Below, in pieces: positions 11,764-23,412 of a stretch of DNA of 64,000 nt. The translations under genes were made by a program, and so were the position numbers. Within the stretch, counting starts at the first letter, position 1. Each line of letters starts with the position of its first letter. A model generated the notes under the pieces. That model saw only the letters and a list, made by a program, of their open reading frames with translations. It had not been told where the DNA came from and made no database searches. Source of the stretch: Amblyomma americanum (Eukaryota; Arthropoda; Arachnida; Ixodida; Ixodidae); NCBI RefSeq assembly GCF_052857255.1, contig NC_135500.1:104350048-104414047 (forward strand). The letters are read 5' to 3'.

Positions 11764-12170
11764 CTGCGCAATTGCACAGGCAAGGAGGTGACTATTGGCG
11801 TTTCATGTGCCGACGGCGTACAGTGACTGGTGTAGCTGATAACATTTTCCTCTACTTTCGGCTTTTGAAGTTGAAGAAAAACCCGAAGCAGCAGCTACGT
11901 CGCACTAGGGAATAGTTTCGCGCCGACTGACACTACCTTGCACGCTTAAATATGGGAAATAAGTACATAAGTTGGGCTTAATAACATTGAACACGCGTGC
12001 TCCGCAAGGTAATTTCAACTTGAAGCCCTCTAAAAATGAAACGGGAAGAGCAGCCGCGCTTGCTCTTGTGCTTCGCCTTTCCTTGTGCTCTTCAGGTGCC
12101 TGTTTGTGTTGCTGAGTCACTTGCTTAGCAAGGTCACGGCCGCTCACCATGTAGCCTGTGAAGTTCTCCA

Positions 12171-12660
12171 CTCAGGACGTCCGCCCCTTGCTCTTCACCT
12201 CGCATGTCTAAGCGGTAGCGCTAGAGGTTAATAAGGTTCTCCTTGCGGTGCTGCAGACAAAATCAGGGCCTTTTTCATATACCCCATAGGATATTAGCGT
12301 AAAGACGCCCGATTGCAGCACAGTAAACCTTTAGAATTGTGTCGTGTCACGCAGCTGCAAGCACCACGTAATTAATATTACGCTTCACCCAGAAAACGGC
12401 GGTAGAAGAGCAGTGAGCCTAGGCGCTCGAGCTCAAGTGAATGCATGACACGAGAATTTTTCGGTCCCAGCCGTCCATACAAATGAGTGCTGAGCATCCA
12501 GCGCACCAGACCACTATACCGTGAGGAACGCATAGGGACACCTTCTGAATCACCTACAATATAATACCATGTCCATGTGAGATTACCACAAAACTAGCGC
12601 CCTGGGACTCTTCTGCGTCGTGACGCCATTATTTGGGAATTCTTTTGTTTATATTTAACA
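12171..12660. other. no recognisable feature
   Basis: Spacer between the 5' side of the I-like LINE and the 3' tail of the next LINE. I see no coding region or repeat ends. Confidence 0.45.
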
Positions 12661-12664
12661 TCTC

Positions 12665-13710
12665 GTAAAGATGTTTATTTATTTAATTTTTACAATGCCC
12701 TTAGGGCCCGTAGGGCGGTAGAAAGGCTGTAGGAGAAAAAAGAAAAAAGCATAGTAAAAAGTAGAGTAAAAATGCAAAAATGGCGATGCAGACGCTTGCT
12801 CGATGACATACTTTGTAATAAGTGGCTTGAAGGATGAGGCGTCTTCAATGCAGGCGATATGGGGCGCAAAGTTGTTTCACCGAGTGCTAGTCTTCGGTAA
12901 GAAAGAATTAAAAAGCCCATTTGTTTTACAACTTGGATATACACCTAATGCGGATTATCAACACGTGATGATACATATGTTAATATATAATAAAAATATT
13001 CCTGTTTTAGTGTTTCATTTTGAAAGAAAATGCTCTGGAAAAGACTGAAGCATGAAATAATTCTACGAACAGCGAAATTAGTCAGACCTTGTTTCGATTT
13101 CATCAAAGAAATGCTAGCTGTGCGAGAATAATCGGAAAAGATGAATCGAGCTGAGAGATTCAGAACAGGCTCTGTAGCATCGTTTAAATTCAGTTGTGTG
13201 GGGTCCCATATTAATGATGCGCATTCAAACTTTAGCCCTATTAGTGTCTGATATAAAAGTAACTTCGAATGAGATGGAGCCTGAGAGACGTTTCTGCGTA
13301 TGCATACAAGGCACGGTTTGCAAAGTTAAAGACATATTCTAAGTGCATGTGCCAGAATAGGTTGTGTGATGTGAACACCCAGATATATATAACCTAAACC
13401 GTTCTCTAATAAAACACTAAATCTTGTAATCGAAAGATTTAGATGGGTTATATTTTCGTGAGTTGGGCATAGTTTTGACTTTGATGGATACAGAACCATA
13501 AAGCATTGCTGACACCAAATTACGACGTTATCAAGACCGTACTGAAGCAGTTTCTCGAGGCCACAATACCTAGTGTCGTGAACGTAGAGAAAAGCCTTGA
13601 TTTTCAGAAACGTTCCTGTGACGACAAACATCGCACAGGGGGGACGCACATCATGCTCCGCTGATTTTTCAAGAGAAATCCTGAAAGTGACTCGCATCTG
13701 CAAAGCTCAG
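12665..13710 (-). mobile_element. CR1/Jockey-like LINE, 3' part
   Basis: On the minus strand the translated pieces run RT-like LLQYGLDNVVIWCQQCFMVL then YPSKSKL (about 13540-13460), YIYLGVHIT (about 13390), and ARFIFSDYSRTASISLMKS in another frame (about 13160-13100). The tail FLILSYRRLALGETTLRP lies at about 12920-12860, and the 3' end is AATAAATAAA-like near 12675. The order matches the C-terminal half of CR1/Jockey-type ORF2. Frameshifts and stops show it is dead. Confidence 0.65.
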
Positions 13711-13719
13711 GCTTCACGT

Positions 13720-15135
13720 CAGCAACCACACTCCAGGACATCCATAAGGGGAAGTTTCGGCCAGAGAAGTATAATTCCGACAAATCTATGCGAGTTTCAG
13801 TACGCCGCTCTAAAGCAAACCCTTAGTCTAGCGAAGGCTAGCCCGACCAGTGCCACTCGGCGGCTGGGCATGCCAGTGTGCAAAAAAAAAATTGTGTGGA
13901 AGTCAGTGGGGATGATAACGTATATTAACATTACTGTAGCACAGATTCGCAAATAAGCATCACAGTAGACTGCATGCATGTGCTTAAATTTTTTATTTGA
14001 GCGTAAGTACAGAGAATTTATCGTTTAATATTAAAAATTACAATATTGACTCTGATCGAGCGGGGCGTTCTTCGGGGCCTTGCCGCTGTTGTCTCATACG
14101 CTTACTGTCCAAACACTCTCTTTCTACTCCGTCTTCATGCACCTCTCCACATTTGGCGGATCGTATACGCGAACGAACACCTTCTGGTCTTTTGCTTCTC
14201 CATTTGCTCATTTGCTTCCCCACATGTCAGTGTCAAAATACTCTCTGTGTTTCACTCCTCCGACCTGAGACTTGTAGCGTCCCTCTTAGCGTTGCACATT
14301 ACGTTAATAACGCGTTATAATTGCATGTAAACAATAATAATAATAACTCACAAGCATTCGGCTTACCCTCTAAAATTTAGTGATTCCGCATATTGCGCAT
14401 TTGCTTATTTCTAACCATAAGTTTAGAGATTTGCTTGTATACAAACCAGGAACAAATTTTGTTTTTAAGAAATAATCTTACAGCTGCTGGCCGACTTTTC
14501 TGGCTGTATGCTAATTGGAACAAAGCCAGAGCTTCCATCATCGTGGCCGCTGCCATGAATTTTTGACTGTCCATAAAAAGTAAATACCTCTCATGTTGTG
14601 ATTCTGACGCGGGTGAAGAATCCTTTTTACTTGCTTAAAATTAGCCTCCCTCTACATCGGGCCTCACAGCGTCACAATATTGTCCAAGATAAATGTCAAT
14701 TTATTACTTTGTCACAGAAAAGCATAGAGAAAAGCCGTCAAATAAGCTCTTACGGTAGTGCCAACCCCAAACCTTTGACGTAGCAACCCCTTTGGCCTCA
14801 ATACCAAACGAATAACGTGAACTGTTCCTGCTGTATACCATCTACCATGCGAATGGTGACGCCTCGCACTAAGAATTGGAACTATCATCACGCGATCCTA
14901 GGCCAATCCACGCGCAGTATTTGATGCGTGAGCCTTTGGAATTAGTGAAGTCGTGTCATTCAGGGCAATAGAAGACTTTAAGCATTGTAGAAATAATTCA
15001 CCATAGTCTGTTCTTCATTGAAAGTTCACTACAGGAATCGAATTCTCTACAGGAATTCAAACTACTAAAAGAAATAGACCTTACCACAGAGCCCCAGTGC
15101 GCAGACTTGGTAATCACGAAAGCGGAGTTGAAGAT
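13720..15135. other. non-coding stretch, nothing recognised
   Basis: No exon, repeat end or RNA gene is supported. ORFs such as 13997-14320 plus carry no motif. Confidence 0.45.
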
Positions 15136-15137
15136 TA

Positions 15138-15837
15138 GACAGTTTTAGCTGTCCGTACGCAAAGAGTTAGCGTACGCGAGGAGTTTGCGGGGACGGTAGT
15201 GCGCATGCGCAGAACGCAAGCGCAAGCCTTGCGTCTTGCGTACGGTAGCCTTGCGTACGGTAGCCAGCGGAGTTTGCGTTGCGGCGCTTGCGTACGCTAA
15301 CTTTGACAAGATGGCGGCGCCCTGCTCGCCCGCTTCGGAATAAATACATGTCGCCGCTGGATTCTTCGACGCAATAGCTCGCTCAAATGGTAGCGGTTCG
15401 CTTTTATTTCGCCTAATCTTGCCCACACGTAGTGGTATAAGCGATAACTAGCCCCTGTTTTTCAGATAATTTGGCGATCTTCAAGCTCCTAGGCCTAACT
15501 ATATTCAGTGTGTTTTCCTCGTAGCAACGACACCAGGCGAAGCAGTTTTCTTACTTTTAGCCAGATCTTGCATTTTCTTCGGTTTGCATAGTTTTTCTTC
15601 TTGGAACAAAAAAGGCTCCCAATGCACTCACAGTAGTTATCAGTAATCACGGATGAAATTTTCTTCAACCGAGCGTTGATGTGGTTTGACTTCTTGTCAC
15701 TAGATGGCGCCACGTGCGCCTGAGGGACGCTACGGCACGGTCAGCTAAAACTATACTTAGGAGCGGACAGCGTAACACACGCAGCGCCGTAGCTCTTTGG
15801 GTACGCAAGCACTTGCGTACGCACAGCTAAAACTGTC
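15138..15837. mobile_element. 700-bp TA-flanked inverted-repeat element
   Basis: Ends match: GACAGTTTTAGCTGT at 15138 and its exact reverse complement ending at 15837, flanked by TA on both sides (15136-15137 and 15838-15839). CGTACGCAA words recur just inside each end, and an extra AGCTAAAACT copy lies near 15745. No transposase is present. The interior holds GCGCATGCGC (NRF1-type, about 15200) and AAGATGGCGGCG (YY1-type, about 15309). TA duplication is compatible with several cut-and-paste superfamilies; I cannot choose one. Confidence 0.75.
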
Positions 15838-15839
15838 TA

Positions 15840-18026
15840 TTTACTATTATGGCCTTGTCGCATTGCACGTAGGTTGGCTCAATTAACTTTTAAATGCTGC
15901 GTAGAGGAAGTTCACAGCCTCCCATCGCACACGCGTGCGCTACATATTTTAGCCTAATCACATATACCGGATGTACCAGCGGGGAATTTCAAGAATTCTT
16001 TAAAAACCACGATGGCAGAAATAGAAAGAGCGCCTTTTTGAGGAACAAACATAAACAGGAATGCGGAAGACGCCCGCAAACTTGAAAATGAATCTAGTCA
16101 GCTGTTATATAATCAGTTTTACTAACTGCACTTTAAATTGAGAGCTTTTTGCTTACTGCAAATGGCGAGATCAGAGCAAGGACAAGAGAATGCCAGGTCG
16201 GTTTTCTGAACGTTGACAAATCGCTTGGTCTGTAAAGCAGTAAAGCTTCAGGAAGAACTTCGCTTTTTTCCCACAAATAAAACCGCAAGATCAAAATCAT
16301 GAGGCGCGCGGGAAGCGCACTGGAAGAGCGAGAACTACTCGGGGCTTGCCAACTTCACTACGAAGCTCAATTCTAGCAGCCTGCGCTATTTGACCACTGC
16401 AGAAATTTTCTTCTGGTTTGACGTCTGGCCCAAAAACGCATATTCGTCGTGAAATGTGTAGCCGTCATTTTGAGAGCGAGGACGCAAAAGAAACTTCACG
16501 CCATGGTAGAATATCTGCCGCAGTTGGAACTTGTCGCCGTAGGCATTACAACGCATCATCTGAGGATGTCAGTTACGTTCCTCGTTTTTTGCCGCACCCG
16601 GTATCTTTTCTTCTCTTTTTTTTTCTCTCTCTTCTTTCTTCTTTCTTCTTTCGCTCTTTCTTCTTTTAAAACTCTTTCTTTTAAAACGCTGCAATTCCAC
16701 CATCGTGTCCGGAGCTACAAACTTTCCCTTTCCACCAGCAACTACAGTTTTTCCATTTAAGGGTAATTATAATTTTAATTATCTAGCTAATCAGACTAAC
16801 TTAAACATACTTTCTTCAAATGTAGCATTTCAATTTGTTGCTGTAAAGATTCTCCGCCCAAGTTCAATCACCCTAAGTGGAGAAATATTTTAAACAATCA
16901 GCTTAAATCTCGGCATGTGAGTAGCTTGCGAGAGAGAGTGCGGGGGTGCTTTGATACGCATGTGTTGCTTGTACTGTATTCGTGCTCTAGGAACTATTGG
17001 GTCAGCTCGTGATGCTACGGGTGGCAAAAGCGCACTTTTTAAAAGCAGCACTGCAGGTCCTAGCTCTTAACTGTCCCTCAGCGAGTTTTGGTCATATTTT
17101 CCTTATGTTATTACAACTTTTGTGGATATCACAAGGACTATAGTGGGGCATATATGAATTATCGCGTTTGAGAGCATTTCAGGCACATGTCTAAAGTAGG
17201 AAGGATTTCTTGGAGCTCACTAGAGGGCATGCGTTTGCTATGCTCTTTCTGAGAATTTCGTTGCGCGCTGTTCCTAAGAGAAGGAGCCCCTGAACTCAAG
17301 AGATAATAGATTTGAATACACTTGGTACTTTAGCTTCTATGTGTATGCCAAAGCTTCCATCACCGCTTTTCAAGAAAAGCTGCAATATCGGCGATCGCAT
17401 TCAGATATGCTTCCCGCGTAAGGGAACTTTAGCAATTCGCGGTGTGCATATTCTGCATCCGTGCCTACACTAAGTACAAGCTGGTGACTGTGCTCTTTTT
17501 GTCAAGTTTATGTCCGGCATTAGTCTGCAATATATGAGTGCTCATACGTGCGTGCGTGTAACGTGTGTTATTTTTTCTTGGACACACACACACATGGGAG
17601 CGAAAAGTCAGGCTGAGAGCTGTAATGTATAGCCTCATTAATAAGGTAAGCCACATTGGATGACTGCATATCTTGGTTGGCAGTTTATCCGGTATTCAAT
17701 TGCTCGAAAGCATTTCGAAACCTGCAGTACCATACGTTTACCTTCGGCTGTACAAGACCTACGTTTGTTGTTCAATACCTCTTAGACGAAGTCTATTGCA
17801 CGAGGGAATACAAAAATCGCCTTATCCCATTGTTCAGAACTGGTGCAAGGTATGGGAAAGGGCAGACAAATGATATGCGCACGAACTCCACTTTGTCTCC
17901 GATGACTGGAGAATTGCTGCGTAGCAGGTATGAGCACGGTCGACACCAAAGCCAGCGGTGCTCCTTGCGGTATGCAGCACACACGACTCTGGCCCCTGTT
18001 TCATGCGCATGCGCGTGAAAGCTGTT
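15840..18026. other. non-coding; downstream of the receptor gene
   Basis: The 3' flank of the ionotropic receptor gene on the minus strand. The 3' UTR must begin at 18026 and run leftward, but no clear AATAAA signal stands out within the first few hundred bases. Other ORFs here show no motif. Confidence 0.4.
16600..16690. repeat. polypyrimidine CTT-rich tract
   Basis: About 90 bases are almost entirely C and T on the plus strand, with repeated CTTCTTT words, ending in duplicated CTTTTAAAAC. This is simple-sequence DNA and makes spurious Phe/Leu/Ser-rich ORFs. Confidence 0.8.
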
Positions 18027-18348
18027 TCAGTGTACTATCGGTGCCACTCGTCTAAGTCGACGGCGGCCGTTCCGCACAAGGCGTGATCGGCCAAGCCGTG
18101 CACGTGTTCCCCCTGGGCCCCCTGTATTCAAAGAGGAAGAATCAGAATGAGGGTGCAATGTCTCCACCAGAAGCGCCACAGCAGCAATAGCCATCACAAT
18201 AGCCCACAGCACAAAAGTCGCCAGTGTGTCGTTGATGGTGAGGTCCTCCGCCGAGTGTCCTCCGGTCTGTCGGACGCAGCGTTGCCACCCGGCCAACTCG
18301 TCGCCCATCCACTTGCTAACGAGACCGCCCTCGTACATCCAGGTGATC
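18027..18348 (-). CDS. ionotropic receptor, last exon (TM4 and tail)
   Basis: Terminal exon of a divergent ionotropic receptor (iGluR family ligand-gated cation channel). The acceptor is TCTTGCAG then GATC; the first base completes an Arg codon begun at 44025-44024. Translation starts ITWMYEGGLVSKWMGDELAG, typical of the S2 end in IRs, with one Cys in WQRCVRQ. A hydrophobic segment follows (DTLATFVLWAIVMAIAAVAL), which is TM4. The cytoplasmic tail is about 45 residues, basic and Ser/Gly-rich, and the stop is at 18029-18027. Length and order fit IR C-termini. An antisense RTE fragment starts only about 16 nt beyond the acceptor dinucleotide. The subfamily is not assigned. Confidence 0.88.
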
Positions 18349-18366
18349 CTGCAAGACCGTAGAAAC

Positions 18367-18540
18367 ATGAATTCCAAGAACAAGTAAGCGTAGCAGGGGG
18401 TGGTAGAAGGCTAAGTGGGCGGATGAAATTAAGAACTTTGCAGGCAAAGGGTGGATGCAGCTGGCAAAGGACAGGGTAAATTGGAGAGACATGGGACAGG
18501 CCTTTTCCCTGCAGTGGATGTAGTAAGGCTGATGATGATG
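18367..18540 (+). mobile_element. RTE LINE 3' fragment next to IR acceptor
   Basis: Plus-strand sequence matches the 3' end of the RTE copy ending near 5120: AAGCGTAGCAGGGGGTGG, then GGCAAAGGACAGGGTAAATT, ending GCTGATGATGATGATT. It is a 5'-truncated insertion of about 175 bp. It lies in the last intron of the receptor gene, antisense to it, directly upstream of the final exon. Confidence 0.85.
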
Positions 18541-18689
18541 ATTACTGCGAAATGGAGTCTAGTGCCATGGGTGCACTTGCAACAGTGAAAGCAGAACAGC
18601 GTAATGTTGACCTACGTGTGCAATTGCTATACTAACAACGCAACCGTTAAACCATCGCAGCGGTATCTTTAAACGTTTCTTGTTCCCAG

Positions 18690-19110
18690 AAGGCAAAGGC
18701 GAATGCCTCCTTTCGGGAACAAAATACTGCCACGGGAAGAGCTGAAGGTACCGATCAGCAGCCAGTGCATACGGACAGTTCCGTCTCCCAAGGAAGCAGT
18801 TTCGAGCCGTCCAATTGCAACAAAAGTTGATATCCAGACAGGGCGTACCCGTGCCGAGATCAGCTCCCTAAAGTTCAGTAAGTCTGCACTAGCCAGAAGG
18901 ATAGATCGCAGAAAATATGTTCATAGTACCACAATAAGATCGAAGACTCCACTGAAAAGTTTGTCACATCAAACGAGGGATCACAATAGGTCCATGCCTA
19001 ATGGTGCAAGCAATAACATTCGACGCAAAGCCAGTTCTCCCACCGCGCCACCAAACACGCCACCGCTACTCGTGCTATATGGAATATCCCCCAAGCTAAT
19101 AAATACTTGA
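18690..19110 (+). CDS. candidate terminal exon, unknown basic protein
   Basis: A strong acceptor (TTTCTTGTTCCCAG, ending 18689) opens an uninterrupted frame from the ATG at 18703 to a TGA at 19108-19110, about 135 residues. An AATAAA signal at 19133-19138 lies 23 bases after the stop. The product is basic and Ser/Pro/Arg-rich (for example SSLKFSKSALARRIDRRKY) with no domain I recognise. It would lie antisense within the last intron of the receptor gene. It could be a real last exon, a pseudogene or chance; no upstream exon was identified. Confidence 0.35.
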
Positions 19111-19140
19111 TGGTGGTTATTTTGGGTTGAGTAATAAACA

Positions 19141-19920
19141 ACCTTAAACTTTCATAATTGCTTTGAAGCGTACGTATTCCGTGTGTTAGAAGAAAACACT
19201 GATCAATCCTTGAAAGAAACTGTAATCTGGCTAAATTTTTTCGCTTTTCATGGGCTGCTGATCTTTACAATTACATTTTATCGGTATAACATACACGCGG
19301 GCACGACAAAGTTTTTCTTGAACCACACTTGATTACTTCCCCTCTCCTGCTTTACTTGTTTGCACAGGCTTTGCAACTTTGCTTCATGTTATCAGTCAGG
19401 TTGTAAAAACTCACTTACACGGCATTTTACATTTTCGACAATGCACAAGCGTAGTTATTTGTGATTTTCTTTTCGTCAAAACCTTTGACAGACGAACTAT
19501 TCATTGATGCTCTGCTTTAAAACTTGGGCTGACGATGTTTAATACACTTCACTACATCCTAGTTTTCAGAATTCGATGGTTTATCTTTCGCATTCCGCCG
19601 TATAAACTGGCCACTTTCAACTGTTGTCGTACCCGAAAGTTGCCGATATTCCCGACAAGCGCTTTTTTTAACCAAAAATATTTTATGAACTCTTTTTTGT
19701 CATATCTGGAATTTTTCACTCAGCACTAAATATTCCCGCAGGTCAATCCTAGGCAGGTTTACATCTTTTGCTATCAGCAGTTTTGCTGTCGTTAAAAAGG
19801 TTTCTATTGATTTTCTATGGCATTCTTAGCTGCTCATTGCGAGCAATGCTTAAACATTAAAATATAGATCTTTCTATGCATCGAAGGGCTCGACCATTGG
19901 CCTTAATATTCTCAAAACAA
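19141..19920. other. AT-rich intronic stretch
   Basis: Nothing recognisable. It lies in the last intron of the receptor gene. Confidence 0.5.
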
Positions 19921-19923
19921 TAA

Positions 19924-20043
19924 CCCAAGCAGCACAAGTGATTGGCCCAACATTGGAACCGTATTGGCAAAGGCCGGCCCTACAAAGGGCCAGGATGGGA
20001 CCATCGTGGTGCAATATTGGGCCGATGACCTGTGCTGCTTGGG
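19924..20043. mobile_element. 120-bp palindromic MITE
   Basis: The ends are CCCAAGCAGCACAAGTGATT and its near-perfect inverse, so about 33 bases on each side pair (GGCCCAA and ATTGG words included). The centre is short (CGGCCCTACAAAGGGCC). The whole unit can fold on itself. No target duplication is clear and no protein is encoded. Confidence 0.7.
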
Positions 20044-20049
20044 AAGTTA

Positions 20050-20554
20050 CATTACCCTATTAGAAAAATTTGATGTACAATAATCCTGGTCTTGATCTCA
20101 ATGAAGAAGTGAGCGAAATAAACACTTGGTTTATCTCCTTCTACCCTTGGTGATTGGTAAAACAGCCAATATTTACTCTTATTAGCCACCGCATCAAGGT
20201 CTATAACATTGATTTCTCTATTTGTTCAACTTTGATCAACTGCCCTGAAAATTAAGCCTTCAGAATTTGGAGAAGCGCTCATGAAGTGTTTGCGTCTAGA
20301 TGGCAGATGAATCATCGGCAATAGACTGCCACTGTGCTCTCTTGGCAAAAAAAATATGGTTATATGCTGAACTGTGAGCGTATTCGCCAATAACCTTAAT
20401 ACTAGGTTTGAGGTGGAGAGCTCCAGGTCACAGCCATGCATTCGTGTCACAAACGCAAAAATCCCAAAAACATGCAAAAGCTGCGGTCATCAATCACCAT
20501 AACCGTAATGCATCATCGCAGAGCCAATTTTTTTCAAGCTTGCGCAGCCGGGGC
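20050..20554. other. no recognisable feature
   Basis: Intronic sequence with no supported gene, repeat end or RNA. Confidence 0.45.
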
Positions 20555-20885
20555 TGACCCGCCAAAGTGTCAACTAATATGCGAATAAATACGGTATATG
20601 CATTGCAGTTGACACCGTGAGAACACATATTCGACGTATGACTCGAGTTCTCTATGACCATGTGGCTACCCTTCCTGTTAGCAGCTCGCGTTCTGCGATC
20701 CACACTCTTCTTGATGCTCACCGCGCCTTATTGCCCCGACTGTTAACTGCACGCTTCTGACGGCACGCAACCTCACGGAGCCTACATGAATCTCGAGCGC
20801 CAGTTCTGTTCCAGAAATTACGAACAAAGTCGGGATATCCTCGTCCGCTTTCAAACAGGCGACGTTAAAATTGTTATTATCCATT
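20555..20885 (+). mobile_element. I-like LINE fragment (between RT and RNase H)
   Basis: Plus-strand sequence GACACCGTGAGAACACATAT and following text aligns by eye with 27690-27900 of the better copy (GACACCATGAGAGCGCATAT). The translation carries HIRRMTRV and HHLATLP-type words of that family, degraded. It is a short decayed fragment. Confidence 0.6.
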
Positions 20886-20889
20886 CTTA

Positions 20890-21340
20890 CTTATTACACG
20901 TATTTGCCGACGTATCTGTAAAGTCCACGTGTTTTGCACAGTCTCTTCTGATCACGGCAAGGTAAGCCTCGATACATAGGGAACTTCCTGCCTTTCCCGG
21001 CTGGCATTCGTGACTCAACAAGGCGCAGGAAAAGGTCTGCCTTTTTTTTGTTTTGTCACGGTGCAGTCACTGGTTACAACACGCACGGGGAACTACATAT
21101 GAAGGAAACCAGTAGCCCCTGAAACCAACGAGCATAAAAAATGTAATCATTTTCAAATTCGTGGGGTAGATCAATTGCAGAATAGCGTAACTATTTTAAT
21201 CGACTAAAGGCAATTCATTAGAAACCAGAAGAAAACAAATTGGCGGTGGTTCAGCTTTGGTTAAACCTGGAGTGACGCGATAGCTACAGCTGGCCGAGCG
21301 GAAGCTGCTCAGTTGAATTGCAAAGTCAGCCTTTCGCCGC
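20890..21340. other. no recognisable feature
   Basis: Intronic sequence; nothing supported. Confidence 0.45.
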
Positions 21341-21347
21341 TCCGTTT

Positions 21348-21393
21348 GATGATGATGATGATGATGATGATGATAATGATGATGATGATGATG
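21348..21393. repeat. (GAT)n microsatellite
   Basis: About 15 GAT units with one GATAAT interruption. Confidence 0.95.
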
Positions 21394-21764
21394 TCCTCAA
21401 CCTGAATGGCACGTACCCACGGTGGGAGATAGGCCAGGATGCATTGCTGTTACATACGCACAGATGGGTGAGGAGTGGAGTAAATGAATAATTTTCTCTG
21501 GGCGTTCCTTCATCTTCGTCTTACTTGACACAGCCCATGCGCACAGCTGTTGCAGCTTGGTTCCGCAGGCGCACTGCACCGCCGGCAGCAGTACCTGCTC
21601 CGCATCACGTGACCAGCCACGGCGCCGCGCAACCGGCAGCTGCTCCGCACCACGTGACAGCGTGGGGGCGCAGCCATGGCGTGGCGGCGGCGCCACGCTG
21701 AAGGCTCGAAATGCTACCATAATGTAGCTATCGCTGCAAAACAACTATACGCTCCCGATTTGAT

Positions 21765-21860
21765 CCGAACCCAAGACCTCTGAATTTTGCGACCGGTGGT
21801 CTACCAACTGAGCTTCGAGAACGCCTGTCGAATCTCCTGCCTTAAGGGGTAGAAATGCTG
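21765..21860 (-). repeat. tRNA-like SINE head (pseudo-tRNA)
   Basis: The minus strand carries GAAGCTCAGTTGGTAGACCA (A-box type) and TTGGGTTCGGATC (B-box type) at tRNA-like spacing. The 3' strand of the T arm and the acceptor stem do not pair, so this is a tRNA-derived repeat, not a working tRNA. Confidence 0.55.
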
Positions 21861-22132
21861 CGTGCAAACTGTGGAGAGTCCTCGCCAGCGCTGCCCTCGT
21901 CCATAGCGGCGGACATAATAGGTCCTGTAGTACCTACAGTGTGAAGTGAGCAACATCTAGCGGTGAGAACAGAGGCTTTGCGAGGCCCCTCATATACTAT
22001 AGCACCAGGACTGCCAGATACGAGGCCCTCATTAAGCTATTCAGCAGACAAGGAACGAGAAGTGAGGGGCTCCTATGGCATACATATGAAGGAAGCCAAC
22101 AGCGACCGAAAACGTCATCGTATAAAGCTCAC

Positions 22133-23412
22133 ATTTTTTTTTTTCAGTTTCATTCAGTTTATTGGAAAAAAAAGATGCATAGGTAAGATGTACATAAATT
22201 GATTATTACAGAAGGAAGTCCCAAAGTGGAACTGTCAGGGGGACCTCCTGTAATTAATTGCATATTTGAAGTAGGATAAATATATGGCAGATAGCAATTA
22301 CATAGCGGAACACAGGTGCAATGAAAAGTAAGATCTGAAATAACAGTTTAGTCATGCTAAATTTTAAAAACACATTTTGAAAACACAAAAAGAGAACATA
22401 GGACAAGCACTCAGGCAATAGAAGTCGTACACAATACTAACAGGTTTCACTGGCGTGGCAATTGAAGGCAATTATGCAGTACATAGTTTTTCAAGTTTTT
22501 ATGGAATTGTGCTTCGGTGCGGAATGATTTGATGGTTGCGGGTAGCGAGTTCCAGACAGTGGTTGCTGAAAATAAAGCGGACTGTTTGCCATAATTAGTT
22601 TTCACATTCGGAAACAAAAGATTATGTTGTTCAGCGAATCTAGTATTATTAACGTTACACAAACAGGAACTTTTAAATATTGGGAGAGTAGTGCTATTGT
22701 GACGGGCGCGATAAATTAATAAACCTAGTTTCAGTTGGAGTGAACAAAGGAGAGGTAAGATATTGAGTCGGCGGTAAAGGGGAGCACTGGATGCGGTGTA
22801 TGAGCTGAATGTCATTATTCTAACAGATTGGTTTTGAAGATGACACAAAGAAGAAAGATGGGTATAGTACGTGTTACCCCACGATGATAAACAGTAATTG
22901 AGGTGGCTATGAATGAATGCATAATAAAGTGAGCGAAGAATATGCTGTTGGAAATAATAACGCGTTCTAATTAGTATACGTATACCGAGTGCAACTTTTT
23001 TCCTAATAGATTTAGTGTGAAGGTTAAATTTTAGATGTGAATCAAGCGTCACACCGAGAAATGTTACAGAACTTGATGGGAGAATAATGTGATTATTTAG
23101 GTATACATCTGAAATGCTGACAAGTCGTTTGTGTTCTGAGTGAAATATCATTAGCTTTGTTTTAATTGGGTTGATTTGTAAAAGATTGCTGTGGCACCAT
23201 TCCATTACATTTATAAGGTCGGCATCAATTTTTGATGTTAGGTCACTTACGTTATTGCTAGAAGAAAATATGGTAGTGTCATCTGCATACAGAATGCAGT
23301 CAGTGTTATTGAGGCATTTTTGCAGATCAATAATGTAAATTAAGAGTAGAAAGGGGCCTAAAACAGATCCTTGCGGAACTCCTTGATTAATTGTAATTGG
23401 TTGGGATAAAGT
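22133..23412 (-). mobile_element. CR1/L2-like LINE, 5'-truncated, fairly young
   Basis: On the minus strand one continuous frame runs from about 23410 to 22447. It opens with ITINQGVPQGSVLGPFLLLI, then CILYADDTTIFSSSNNV with an intact catalytic YADD. The annotated ATG (23205) begins MEWCHSNLLQINP, followed by FLGVTLDSHLKFN, HSHLNYCLSSWGNT and a C-terminus to the stop at 22447. The 3' UTR ends with AATAAA and an A-run (T-run on the plus strand at 22133-22146). About 320 RT codons are uninterrupted, so this copy is younger than the other LINEs here. It lacks the endonuclease and is not autonomous. CR1/L2 assignment is by motif style only. Confidence 0.8.

Larger units (their letters stand above)
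6985..12170 (-). mobile_element. I-like LINE with RNase H-family relatives, dead copy
   Basis: This minus-strand non-LTR retrotransposon is nearly complete at the 5' side. I read a 5' UTR (about 12170-11764), ORF1 starting MELGEEDEV at 11763, ORF2 endonuclease from about 10380, and RT down to about 6988. It is cut by a second LINE end (about 7658-8184) and by an inverted-repeat unit (9463-9835). The RNase H part and 3' tail are missing; relatives at 20.56-20.88 kb and 27.43-28.64 kb carry that part. Many frameshifts and stops make it inactive. Confidence 0.8.

Noticed and set aside
21765..21860. Possible tRNA gene on the minus strand
   Set aside because: B-box present, but the T arm lacks its complementary strand and there is no acceptor stem.
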